A stretch of DNA of 64,000 nt from a bacterium (GTDB taxonomy: Bacteria; Bacteroidota; Bacteroidia; Chitinophagales; Saprospiraceae). The position numbers and the translations under genes are program-made. Within the stretch, counting starts at the first letter, position 1; every line of letters starts with the position of its first letter. The stretch is taken from the NCBI GenBank assembly GCA_024742755.1, contig JANSXW010000006.1, positions 1 to 64,000 of the forward strand. Direction: 5' to 3'. A model generated the notes under the pieces. The model was not told the DNA's origin. It saw only the letters and a program-made list of their open reading frames with translations, and did no database searches. This document shows positions 7,760 to 16,066 of the stretch, in pieces.

Positions 7760-10700
7760 TTACTTTTGCTGTGCAGCCTTCACCCGGTTGAGGAAAAGCC
7801 GTGCCGAGCCCACATCCACCGCCTGTATCTCGTAGGTGTTGCCGTCGTCCATTTTTGTGATCAGTTCCTTGCTCTTCATCGCGCCCAGGGCATCCATGAA
7901 CTCAGGGTTATTGGACGTGATGCTCATGATGCCCTGCTTGAAGCCGAAGAAATAGAACAGCTCGCTCGGCGACTTGATGTACAGGTACAAACGGTCATCT
8001 TCGTTGCTCGGCATTTTGTACTCCACGTAAGCTTCCAGCATCTTATTAAGCGGCTCACCGGCTACGGAGACCACGCCGATTTTGTCTTCTTTGGACACAA
8101 AAGACTGATACTCCGCATCCCACTTCATCGGAATTTTTGAGAACAGGAAGGTATAGGGATTAACCTTTTTCGGGATATCGAGGATACCATTCCCCAGGGT
8201 GGCCAATGCTTCCCTCGCTTCCGTGCCTTCCGGGAGCAGGTTCATCAAAGCTTCCCGGTAAAAGTCCAGCTCGGTGAGGTAAACGATGGGCTTGGCATCG
8301 AAACTCATGGACTCGATGTCGTTCATCATGATTTTCAGAAGCTTGTCCGGCACAATGAGCTGTACGCCCGACATGAACTCCGCGTCGATTTCGTACCGCT
8401 GCACGCCTTCCTCCTGTTGCCCGATCGATGGGATAAGCGACATGGTATCCGAAATGATCATCTCATCCGGATTGACCACTTCCTCGTACCGGGATTCCAT
8501 CACCCCTGAAGCATCGATGCTCACGTAATTGAGCCCGGTGCCCAGGTTGAACTTCCCTTTGCCCTCCAGTTTGCCGGAGCCATTCCAGAAAGTCAGCTGA
8601 TTGCCGCGTATGCCATTGGTCTGAATGCGGACGGAATCCCCAAAAATGAAGTAATCCTTATCCCGGTTATATTTGAAAATCCCCTTTACCGGCAGGATTT
8701 GCCGGTCCTTGCGGAAGAAAAGGGGCATCATCACCCGTGGGTAGATCTCTGCCGTTTCCTTACTCAGGAAGAAACCAGTAGCAAGGGGCTCTCCTTCCAG
8801 GTTTTTGGGCTCATCAAAGCTGATGGCGAGGTCATTCTTATCGGCTTCACTTTGGACGGTGAACCAGTAGCGGTAGGGCAGGCGCTCCGCATCAAGGCGG
8901 GCAAAACCGTCAAAACTCAGGTTCTTGGTTTCCGCTCTCAGCCCGATCTCGCCCTGAAACTCAGTGCGCTGATCAATGTAAAACTCGTCTTCCTCCGTCA
9001 CTTCCCCTTTACCTACGGTTACCACCGGGCGTTCGTCGTACGGCCCTTTGCCCAGGGGCTGGCCGACGATATTTTCAAACTCGATTTCCTGCTCCCGGTC
9101 CCCTACGTTGTACTCGTAGAACCCTGAGGCCTGATAAAACCTGCGGCCTTTGACATCCACTGTGGCCCGCTTGATGACGTGGTTCTGGTTCAGGGTATCG
9201 GCTACGATCCTGGCATTCTCCAAAGTTGCCATCTCGCCGTCCTCCCCAATTTTCACAAAATTGCTGTCGGGGTAAACAAAGGCGTCTGCTGCAATCAGAA
9301 AAGGCACGCCGCTCACGCTCAGCTCGTCGGTCTTGAGGTCGTAGAAAGCTTCTCCCCCTTCGAAATTCAGCGAGTCTTTGCCAGGATGAATGGACGTGAA
9401 CTTGCCGGGCGATCCCTCTTCGGCCTTGAAGGTGATGCTCTCATCTGCCATGTCCCAGGTAAACTCATTGATGGAGGTCTTGTACTGAATAGCAGGGAGC
9501 TTGGTTTCCAAAAACGCCTGATTGGCTTTGAAGGTGGCCAGTTGTTCCTCAAAGTCTACATCACTTTGTACATTGGTGGTTTCCAGCGCGATATCATCCA
9601 GGTCCTGGGTTTTGATTTTCACCGCTGTGGTATCCGCAGTAGAACTGAAGGCTCCAAATGAGAACAGGTTGGAGACCATCGTTGCCGTCTCCCAGTCAAA
9701 AGTACCGTCGCCTTTCAGGCCGCCTGGGGTCAGGATGAGCGTTCCATCCAGGGTGTGGACTTCCTCCGGGAATAGCTTAAAGGCTTCCTCCTCTGAGCGG
9801 ATATACATGCTATCCTGATAGGGCCGCCAGTCAATTTTTACGTCAATACCGCGTACTTGCGGCACTTCCAGCCCTTCCTCCCTTGATTCCTCCAGGTTGA
9901 ACTCTTCGGCACTCGCCAGCATTTGCTTCGGCATCCAAATCATGTCCTCCGAGTCAATGGAAGCCCCCAGGTAGGTGAGGTTCCCTTTGCCCAGCAGGCC
10001 TGAGTTGCTTAGCGCAAGTTCTCCGGTATACAAGCCCCGCTCCTGATAGGCGGTATATCCTTCGCCCTCGGTTTCGTGGATAAAGCCAAGGGATTCATCC
10101 TCCTGCAGGCTGACCGTCTCCTCAAAGGGAGGGAAAATGCCCGCCGGGTAGAGGGTCCCCTCAAATTGCACATCCTCACGGGTATAAAAGTCCAGGTGGT
10201 TGAAACTGAACGGGTTGACCTCAAAGTAAAAGGAGTCACGGGTGTAGGCCCGTTTCTGGGCAGAAGGATAATCGTAGAAAACGTAGGAATAATCCTTGCT
10301 CTGCAAAGAAGGGAACATGGGGATATCTTCCTTTCCGGACTTGTTGGAAGGAGCATCAATCAGCAGTACTCCGGTCAGGTGCTCCAGCCGTGACCCGATG
10401 GACAGGGCTTCGGGCTCGCCGCTCTTCATCAGCTTGCCGGTAGGTACAAACAGGTCGAAAAAGCGGACAGAGTCCAGATCAATCTGGAAAGGCTCATATT
10501 TAAAATGGAAGTCTTTGCCTTCCAGAGTCGTCAGGCCGGCAAAAAGAACGCCATCGAAATCAATATTCCGGTTGTCCTGCACCACCAGGTGATCGCCTTC
10601 GGGCTTTAAGGCAACGCGTTGCTTGGCACTCAGTTCCACCATATCCACTCCGCGGACATCAATGCTGTTGTTCGCCAGGTTCATAACGGCATTGGTGCTA

Positions 10701-12331
10701 TCGGTGGTGGACCGAATCCGGAGCACATCATAGTCGATCAGGTCACGGTAAGCATCTGCGTACAGGAACACCTTGTCTTTCACCTCCACGATTTCCTCTT
10801 CGGGGTAGTAGTTGATGAAGCCCCGGGCCACCATATCGTAAAGCAGGCTTTTGATATTTTCGATACCGAACTTCGGGTTGAGGCGCTGCGCCACGTCAGC
10901 CGCCGGCAGTGTTTTCACCCCGCCGTTATTATCGTACATCACCTTCAGAATGGCGATGGGGTTAACGGAAGCGATACTCTGCAACTGCCGGTAGTCTTGT
11001 TCTGTGAAGTAGTTCAGTGATTCAAAGACCACATCTTCCTTACGCTGATAGGGCAGCTTGCCCCGCCCGATGGCAATAGAATCGCCGTTGAGGTAGGCCG
11101 TCATGGTATTGGCGTAGAAGTTGATGCCGTGCAGGGAGCTGTAGAAAGGGTTTTGGTCCGCCGCGCTTTCGCCTCGGGACAGGGTCATCTCCCGCTCTTT
11201 GATTTCAAAGCGGACATCTACGGAAGGGTGGTAAATGGAGTCGTTGCCAAAATAAAGCACGCCCTCTACCCCACTGCCTGCAATGCGGTCCTCCCGCCGG
11301 ATGGTAAAGAGTTCGGATGCCCCCCGGAACGATGCGGTGCTGTTGGCATCACGGATATTGATGGTTGCCGGCTGCTGCTTATTGCCAAAGCCATAAACGG
11401 TGGTGCCGTGCAGGCGGAAGTACCCTTCGAAAGCAATGCCTTCTCCGATATTGCTGACTTCCAGGCGCTCGGTAGATTCGAACCTCGGGAAAGACCCCTC
11501 CACAGCATCGCTGCTCGATACGAGTTTATCGCTAAAGGTGCCGGTCACGGCTTTATTGCCGAAGTAGACAGGGTAGTGCATTTTCGCATCTTCCACTGAG
11601 TAGAGGCTCTTGATGGCTTCAAACTCGTAGGCTCCCAGTTCTGCGAAAACCCCTTTAGGCAGGCCGTGCCGCTCCCAGGTGACCCGCCCACCGGTGCCCC
11701 GCCACATGCGCTCTACCGGTTCAAAGGTACCTGAAGTCTGGTAAATGAATATGGAATCTGTCCGCCGCTGCGCCATCAGGTCCAGCCCTTCAAAGTCGAT
11801 CATCGGCTGATCGTTTTTGAATTTGAAGGTAAAGTCATCCGTATAAGCATACCAGGAGGTACCGCCGGAATCAGAGTAGCGCAAGGCACGGCGCTCGAAG
11901 AAGTGGGTGGAGAACTCCAGAAAGTCGTCAAAGGGGCGCAGCCGCCGGTTTTCTATGCCCGCCAGCATCTGGTCCATCACACTGTGCCATTCCTGAAAGA
12001 CCCGCGCGGGATCCTTGGTATTTTTCACCTTAGTCAGAGCGCGCAGGTAGTTTTGGAAGTAGGGCCCGGCGGTCATTCGCTGCTCCAGCATGGCGTTGCC
12101 GGTTTTGAGAATTTGCTGTACTTCCTCCTCGGTAAACTGCCCGCTGGCGAAGACATCGGCAAATTCCTTGTAGGCTTCCTCCAGCACTTCCCGCTTGCTG
12201 CTGGTCATGTACTCCTCCAGCTGCCGGATAAACTCGGCGTGGTCTTCAGAGAAGCGCTCCAGTCGCTGTGCGTTTGAAATGGTGGTCAATAAAAAAAGAA
12301 AGGAAAGGACAATCGTAAGGATTCTGGCCAT
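7760..12331 (-). CDS. Very large exported protein of unknown function (1523 aa)
   Basis: A signal peptide is evident (MARILTIVLSFLFLLTTISNAQ, with cleavage after Ala-20 or Gln-21). The first 150 residues are helical, acidic and polar. The remainder alternates short beta-type segments with D/N/G turns (for example GTSWYAYTDDFTFKFKND, and KGKFNLGTGLNYVSID near residue 1260). This resembles long beta-rich periplasmic or surface proteins, but I recognise no named domain. There is no T9SS sorting domain at the C-terminus, which ends AAQQK, and no lipobox. It starts 12 bases after the prmA stop, so it belongs to the folD-prmA operon. A periplasmic or outer-membrane assembly role is only a guess. 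Confidence 0.85.
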   Translation of the reverse strand: MARILTIVLSFLFLLTTISNAQRLERFSEDHAEFIRQLEEYMTSSKREVLEEAYKEFADVFASGQFTEEEVQQILKTGNAMLEQRMTAGPYFQNYLRALTKVKNTKDPARVFQEWHSVMDQMLAGIENRRLRPFDDFLEFSTHFFERRALRYSDSGGTSWYAYTDDFTFKFKNDQPMIDFEGLDLMAQRRTDSIFIYQTSGTFEPVERMWRGTGGRVTWERHGLPKGVFAELGAYEFEAIKSLYSVEDAKMHYPVYFGNKAVTGTFSDKLVSSSDAVEGSFPRFESTERLEVSNIGEGIAFEGYFRLHGTTVYGFGNKQQPATINIRDANSTASFRGASELFTIRREDRIAGSGVEGVLYFGNDSIYHPSVDVRFEIKEREMTLSRGESAADQNPFYSSLHGINFYANTMTAYLNGDSIAIGRGKLPYQRKEDVVFESLNYFTEQDYRQLQSIASVNPIAILKVMYDNNGGVKTLPAADVAQRLNPKFGIENIKSLLYDMVARGFINYYPEEEIVEVKDKVFLYADAYRDLIDYDVLRIRSTTDSTNAVMNLANNSIDVRGVDMVELSAKQRVALKPEGDHLVVQDNRNIDFDGVLFAGLTTLEGKDFHFKYEPFQIDLDSVRFFDLFVPTGKLMKSGEPEALSIGSRLEHLTGVLLIDAPSNKSGKEDIPMFPSLQSKDYSYVFYDYPSAQKRAYTRDSFYFEVNPFSFNHLDFYTREDVQFEGTLYPAGIFPPFEETVSLQEDESLGFIHETEGEGYTAYQERGLYTGELALSNSGLLGKGNLTYLGASIDSEDMIWMPKQMLASAEEFNLEESREEGLEVPQVRGIDVKIDWRPYQDSMYIRSEEEAFKLFPEEVHTLDGTLILTPGGLKGDGTFDWETATMVSNLFSFGAFSSTADTTAVKIKTQDLDDIALETTNVQSDVDFEEQLATFKANQAFLETKLPAIQYKTSINEFTWDMADESITFKAEEGSPGKFTSIHPGKDSLNFEGGEAFYDLKTDELSVSGVPFLIAADAFVYPDSNFVKIGEDGEMATLENARIVADTLNQNHVIKRATVDVKGRRFYQASGFYEYNVGDREQEIEFENIVGQPLGKGPYDERPVVTVGKGEVTEEDEFYIDQRTEFQGEIGLRAETKNLSFDGFARLDAERLPYRYWFTVQSEADKNDLAISFDEPKNLEGEPLATGFFLSKETAEIYPRVMMPLFFRKDRQILPVKGIFKYNRDKDYFIFGDSVRIQTNGIRGNQLTFWNGSGKLEGKGKFNLGTGLNYVSIDASGVMESRYEEVVNPDEMIISDTMSLIPSIGQQEEGVQRYEIDAEFMSGVQLIVPDKLLKIMMNDIESMSFDAKPIVYLTELDFYREALMNLLPEGTEAREALATLGNGILDIPKKVNPYTFLFSKIPMKWDAEYQSFVSKEDKIGVVSVAGEPLNKMLEAYVEYKMPSNEDDRLYLYIKSPSELFYFFGFKQGIMSITSNNPEFMDALGAMKSKELITKMDDGNTYEIQAVDVGSARLFLNRVKAAQQK

Positions 12332-12343
12332 GCTGAATTTATG

Positions 12344-13168
12344 CTATTGTTTTTCAAACAGCAGGCAGCACCAGTCGCCACGGTGCAGGGTATGTTGGCA
12401 TTTGAACCCAACCTGGGCTGCCCGTTCGGTCACCATAGCTTCGTCTACCTGCAAAACCCCTGAGGCCAGCAGCTGCCCGCCGGCGTTCAGGCGCTTATAT
12501 AACGCCTCAAGGGAATGTAATATTACGTTTCTGTTAATGTTTGCCAAAATAATGTCGTAGGCACGCTCCGGCACCTTGGACAGGTCCCCGAAATAGGCTT
12601 TGAGGTGAGGCACGCCGTTGCGCCCGGCATTCTCAACAGTGCTTTCGTAAGCCGGTTTTTCAATGTCCACGGCATCGATCTCTGATGCGCCCAGCATGCC
12701 TGCCAAAATGGCCAGGATGCCGGTCCCACAGCCATAATCAAACACCACTTTGCCTTCCCAGCTGAGGTTTTCCATTTGCGCCATCATCATATAGGTGGTC
12801 TCGTGGTGGCCAGTGCCAAAAGCCATTTCCGGGTTGATCACAATTTCGTAGCGGACGGCGGAGAGCCGGTCGTGGAAAGGCGCCCGCACGCCACAAAATT
12901 GCCCCACCTGTATCGGCTGGAAGTTGGATTCCCAAACTGCATTCCAGTTTTGGTGCTTCACCAGCTCCCGCTTGAAGGTAAAAGACAGCTTACCGGAAAT
13001 ATCGCTCAGCCGCTGCTCAATCGCGAAGGCATCCGCGTCCGCACGCAGATAGGCATGCAGCCCGTCTTCCGTTTCTTCGAAGGTATCGAAAGGGAGTTCC
13101 CCCAAAAAAGCCAGAATGATCTCCCGGGACGGCGCATCCGCCGTGATAATATAGCGATAATAATCCAT
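12344..13168 (-). CDS. prmA: Ribosomal protein L11 methyltransferase
   Basis: This 274-residue PrmA transfers methyl groups from S-adenosylmethionine to lysines of ribosomal protein L11. It has the small N-terminal substrate-recognition domain (about 1-75) and a class I methyltransferase core. The PrmA signature NPEMAFGTGHHETT is at 112-125, the SAM loop DYGCGTG at 144-150, and the motif IV-like LANINRNV near residue 205. It is cytoplasmic. It lies downstream of folD and 12 bases upstream of the large exported protein gene on the same strand. A G-rich tract that could form a quadruplex in the transcript separates it from folD. Confidence 0.95.
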   Translation of the reverse strand: MDYYRYIITADAPSREIILAFLGELPFDTFEETEDGLHAYLRADADAFAIEQRLSDISGKLSFTFKRELVKHQNWNAVWESNFQPIQVGQFCGVRAPFHDRLSAVRYEIVINPEMAFGTGHHETTYMMMAQMENLSWEGKVVFDYGCGTGILAILAGMLGASEIDAVDIEKPAYESTVENAGRNGVPHLKAYFGDLSKVPERAYDIILANINRNVILHSLEALYKRLNAGGQLLASGVLQVDEAMVTERAAQVGFKCQHTLHRGDWCCLLFEKQ

Positions 13169-13193
13169 AACTGTTGGTTTTTCAAACTCGACT

Positions 13194-13258
13194 CCCCCTC
13201 AAACCCCTAACCCCTAAACCCTAACCTCTCCCCTCTAACCCCTAAACCCCAACCCCTA
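13194..13258 (-). repeat. G-rich telomere-like tract between folD and prmA (possible G-quadruplex)
   Basis: On the plus strand the region is a degenerate run of CCCTAA/CCCCTAA units; on the transcribed minus strand it has at least seven runs of three or more G spaced by two to eleven bases. It overlaps the folD stop codon and ends 26 bases before the prmA start. No protein is encoded in it. Confidence 0.85.
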
Positions 13259-14134
13259 ATAAACCTCCCCCTTAGCCGCCCGCAGCGTATTCATCAGCAA
13301 CGACACCACCGTAAGCTGCCCAACGCCGCCCGGCACAGGAGTAATCCAGGAAGCTTTTTCCGCCACCGCCTCGTAGTCCACATCTCCGCAAAGCCGGTAC
13401 CCCTTTTCGCGCTCCGGCGCATCTACGCGGTTGATGCCGACGTCAATAATAACGGCGCCTTCCTTCACCATATCCGGTTTTACAAACTCCGGAATACCGA
13501 TGGCTGCCACCAGAATATCGGCGCGGCGGGTATACGCGGCCAGGTCTTTGGTGCGGGAATGGCAAAGCGTCACGGTAGCATTGCCGGGGTAGCCCTTGCG
13601 GGAAAGCAAAATGCTCATTGGGGTGCCCACGATATTGCTGCGGCCCAGTACCACGACCTCCTTGCCTTCGGTAGGCAATTCGTAACGGCGGATCATCTCC
13701 AGGATGCCGGCTGGCGTGGCGGGCAAATAGCAAGGCATGCTTTGCGCCATGCGCCCGAAGTTGACCGGATGGAAACCGTCAACGTCTTTCCGGGGGTCGA
13801 TAGCAAGCGTTACCCGCTCTTCATTGATGTGGCCCGGCAGGGGCAGCTGCACGATGAACCCGTCAATAGCGTCGTCATCATTCAGGCCGTGCACTACTTT
13901 AAGGACCTCCTCCTCTGAAGCATCCGCAGGGAGGCGGACCAGAGAAGACTCGAAGCCTACTTTTTCGCAGGAGCGGACTTTATTGCGCACGTAAACCTGA
14001 CTGGCGGGGTCTTCTCCCACCAATACGGCTGCCAGGTGCGGCGCCCGCTTGCCGGCAGCTTTCAGCTGTTGGACTTCCTCTGCCAGTTCTGCACGGATTG
14101 TTTTGGCCAGGGCTCTTCCATCAAGTATCTGCAT
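13256..14134 (-). CDS. folD: Bifunctional methylenetetrahydrofolate dehydrogenase/cyclohydrolase
   Basis: FolD (292 residues) interconverts 5,10-methylene-, methenyl- and 10-formyl-tetrahydrofolate using NADP. The active-site pattern S45, Y48, K52 is present (SQVYVRNK). Also present are the family motif around QLPLPGHI (near residue 98), the nucleotide-binding GRSNIVGTP (near 164) and the C-terminal ITPVPGGVGQLT (near 264). Length is normal. A consensus -7 element, TACCTTTG, lies 18-25 bases upstream of the start on the minus strand. It is the first gene of the minus-strand operon and is divergent from the YggS gene. Confidence 0.97.
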   Translation of the reverse strand: MQILDGRALAKTIRAELAEEVQQLKAAGKRAPHLAAVLVGEDPASQVYVRNKVRSCEKVGFESSLVRLPADASEEEVLKVVHGLNDDDAIDGFIVQLPLPGHINEERVTLAIDPRKDVDGFHPVNFGRMAQSMPCYLPATPAGILEMIRRYELPTEGKEVVVLGRSNIVGTPMSILLSRKGYPGNATVTLCHSRTKDLAAYTRRADILVAAIGIPEFVKPDMVKEGAVIIDVGINRVDAPEREKGYRLCGDVDYEAVAEKASWITPVPGGVGQLTVVSLLMNTLRAAKGEVY

Positions 14135-14151
14135 AGGGCTTATTTTTGCTG

Positions 14152-14159
14152 CAAAGGTA
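14152..14159 (-). promoter_or_regulatory. Putative folD promoter -7 element (TACCTTTG)
   Basis: This is an exact match to the Bacteroidota -7 consensus TAnnTTTG, 18 bases upstream of the folD start. No convincing -33 TTTG is seen at the right distance. TATTTTTG on the plus strand at 14141-14148 could serve the divergent YggS gene. Confidence 0.45.
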
Positions 14160-14264
14160 GGAATTAATCAATAGACTCCGGCCAATTCTGCTGCGGCAAA
14201 GCGGACAACCTTGGTGCCGCTGAAGTGTTAGAACCAAAAAGTAAAAACGACGATCCACACAAAT

Positions 14265-14921
14265 ATGAACTTCAAGGAACTCCAACAGCAGCTGGCCCAA
14301 ACCAACACCCGCCTCATAGCGGTCTCCAAAACCAAACCCCATGAGCAGATTATGGAATTGTACGATTTGGGGCAGCGCGACTTTGGCGAAAACCGGGTGC
14401 AGGAGATGGCCGACAAATACGAAGCCCTGCCTAAAGACATCCGATGGCACTTGATTGGCCACCTGCAAACCAATAAAGTGAAATACATGGCGGAGTTTGT
14501 GCACCTCGTGCATTCCGTAGACCGCCAGAAAGTACTGAAGGAAATCAATAAACGGGCTAAGCAGTCCGGACGGGTGATCGATTGCCTGTTGCAGTTTCAT
14601 ATCGCTGAGGAGGAAAGCAAATTCGGTTTTGATTTACCGGAAGCGCAAGCTATGCTGGAAAGCCCCGCTTTCCAAAACTTTGAGCATGTGCGCATCTGCG
14701 GGGTCATGGGCATGGCGACCTTTACGGACGACGAGGACAAAGTCCGCAGGGAATTCCAGGCCCTGCACCGGATTTTCGATACCCTGCGCGAAGCTTATTT
14801 TTCCGGTCAGCCCCACTTTAAGGAAATCTCTATGGGCATGTCGGGCGACTACCCGCTTGCTCAGGAAGAAGGCAGCACGATGGTCCGCATCGGCAGCTTG
14901 TTGTTTGGCCCACGAAATTAA
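14265..14921 (+). CDS. YggS/PLPBP family pyridoxal phosphate homeostasis protein
   Basis: This 218-residue, single-domain alanine racemase-like TIM barrel lacks the second domain of true racemases. The PLP lysine is K22 in AVSKTK. Other signatures are DFGENRVQEM (about 45), WHLIGHLQTNK (about 66), VHSVDR (about 84) and the phosphate-binding SMGMSGDYPLAQEEGSTMVRIG near the C-terminus. Members buffer cellular PLP and have no established enzyme activity. It is the first gene of a plus-strand unit with the DUF2520 gene 11 bases downstream. Confidence 0.95.
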   Translation: MNFKELQQQLAQTNTRLIAVSKTKPHEQIMELYDLGQRDFGENRVQEMADKYEALPKDIRWHLIGHLQTNKVKYMAEFVHLVHSVDRQKVLKEINKRAKQSGRVIDCLLQFHIAEEESKFGFDLPEAQAMLESPAFQNFEHVRICGVMGMATFTDDEDKVRREFQALHRIFDTLREAYFSGQPHFKEISMGMSGDYPLAQEEGSTMVRIGSLLFGPRN

Positions 14922-14932
14922 ATGCCTCTGCT

Positions 14933-15700
14933 ATGAAAATCACCATCATAGGCGCAGGCAATGTGGGCAGCCACCTGGCACTGACGCTTCATCAGGCCGG
15001 CTACAGCATTCTGCAGGTCTACAGCCGGCAGCTTTCCAAAGCCCGGTCGCTGGCTGAACAGGTTGGCGCCGCTCCCATCCATCAGTTAAGCGTGGTAAGC
15101 CCTGAAAGCGAACTTTGCCTGCTGGCGGTCAAAGACGATGCCATCGGCCTGGTGGCCCACAGCCTGTCTGACTTTTTGCCCCAAACTTCTTTGCTGGCCC
15201 ACACCTCAGGCGCCACCCCTTCCACCGTGCTCGCCAATGCCTGGCCGCGATGGGGCATCTTCTATCCCCTGCAGACCCTTACCATGGGACAGCCGGCTGA
15301 TTTCACCCAAATCCCCCTGTGCATTGACGGTGCAACCCCAGCTGTACAGCAGGCCCTACAGGAAATCGCCGGGAAGATCAGCCATCAGGTGCACCTGGTC
15401 AACGATGAGCAGCGCGCGACCTTGCACCTGGCTGCCGTGTTCATCAACAACTTTACCAACGCCATGCTGCAGGCCAGCCACACCCTGACCGGGGAAGCCC
15501 ACCTGCCCCGCGATATCCTCAAGCCCCTGCTGCAGGCGACCATTCAGAAAGGCACCCGGCAGGAGCCCCGAAAGGTTCAGACCGGCCCTGCCATACGCCG
15601 GGATCAGCAGACCATTGAGCGCCACCTTGGGCAACTGTCGAACCATCCCGAGCTTTCAACCGTCTATAAAGCCATCACTTCTTACATTCAAACTTTTTAA
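14933..15700 (+). CDS. Rossmann-like and DUF2520 domain protein
   Basis: This 255-residue protein has an N-terminal NADP-type Rossmann fold with loop GAGNVG at residues 7-12. A second helical DUF2520 domain (about 125-250) contains the typical AAVFINNFTNAM helix near residue 168. The architecture resembles ketopantoate reductase and pyrroline-5-carboxylate reductase, so it is probably an oxidoreductase. Its substrate is unknown. It is cytoplasmic, lies between YggS and a small conserved protein, and is spaced closely enough from both (11 and 3 bases) to be one operon. Confidence 0.88.
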   Translation: MKITIIGAGNVGSHLALTLHQAGYSILQVYSRQLSKARSLAEQVGAAPIHQLSVVSPESELCLLAVKDDAIGLVAHSLSDFLPQTSLLAHTSGATPSTVLANAWPRWGIFYPLQTLTMGQPADFTQIPLCIDGATPAVQQALQEIAGKISHQVHLVNDEQRATLHLAAVFINNFTNAMLQASHTLTGEAHLPRDILKPLLQATIQKGTRQEPRKVQTGPAIRRDQQTIERHLGQLSNHPELSTVYKAITSYIQTF

Positions 15701-15703
15701 AGC

Positions 15704-15985
15704 ATGCGCATCGCCGGCTATATCGAACATCCCACACTGAAAATCACCATTTTTCAGATGGACAACCGCTTTACCGTCAAGTTTGAAGACGGGAAACACG
15801 AACAGGCCTACAAATTCCGCACGGGCGAATACATCAATTCCGTCAACGACATCCGCCGGCTGGTAGATGCTACCTTTATAGCAGACGCGATGGCAGAAAT
15901 GGCCCGCCTGCACCGCATTCATCAGGGCGCACTGCAACGCCTGCAGCCTGAGGAAGCGGAAGACGAATTTGACGATATTTTGTAA
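15704..15985 (+). CDS. Conserved small protein of unknown function (93 aa)
   Basis: The gene starts three bases after the DUF2520 gene stop and is surely translated with it. The 93-residue product has a beta-rich first half (KITIFQMDNRFTVKFEDGKHEQAYKF) and a helical second half that ends in an acidic DEFDDIL tail. No signal peptide, membrane segment or known domain is seen. The tight coupling to YggS and DUF2520 is the only functional clue. Confidence 0.75.
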   Translation: MRIAGYIEHPTLKITIFQMDNRFTVKFEDGKHEQAYKFRTGEYINSVNDIRRLVDATFIADAMAEMARLHRIHQGALQRLQPEEAEDEFDDIL

Positions 15986-16066
15986 GCCGGAATTCGGACC
16001 AGGTATCCTGCACGATATCGGCAGGGGTTTGCTTATCTTCAGCCCGGAACAAACCCTTCCTCATTT

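Noticed and set aside
13194-13258. True telomere or chromosome end
   Set aside because: Short, degenerate and inside an operon, with normal genes on both sides.
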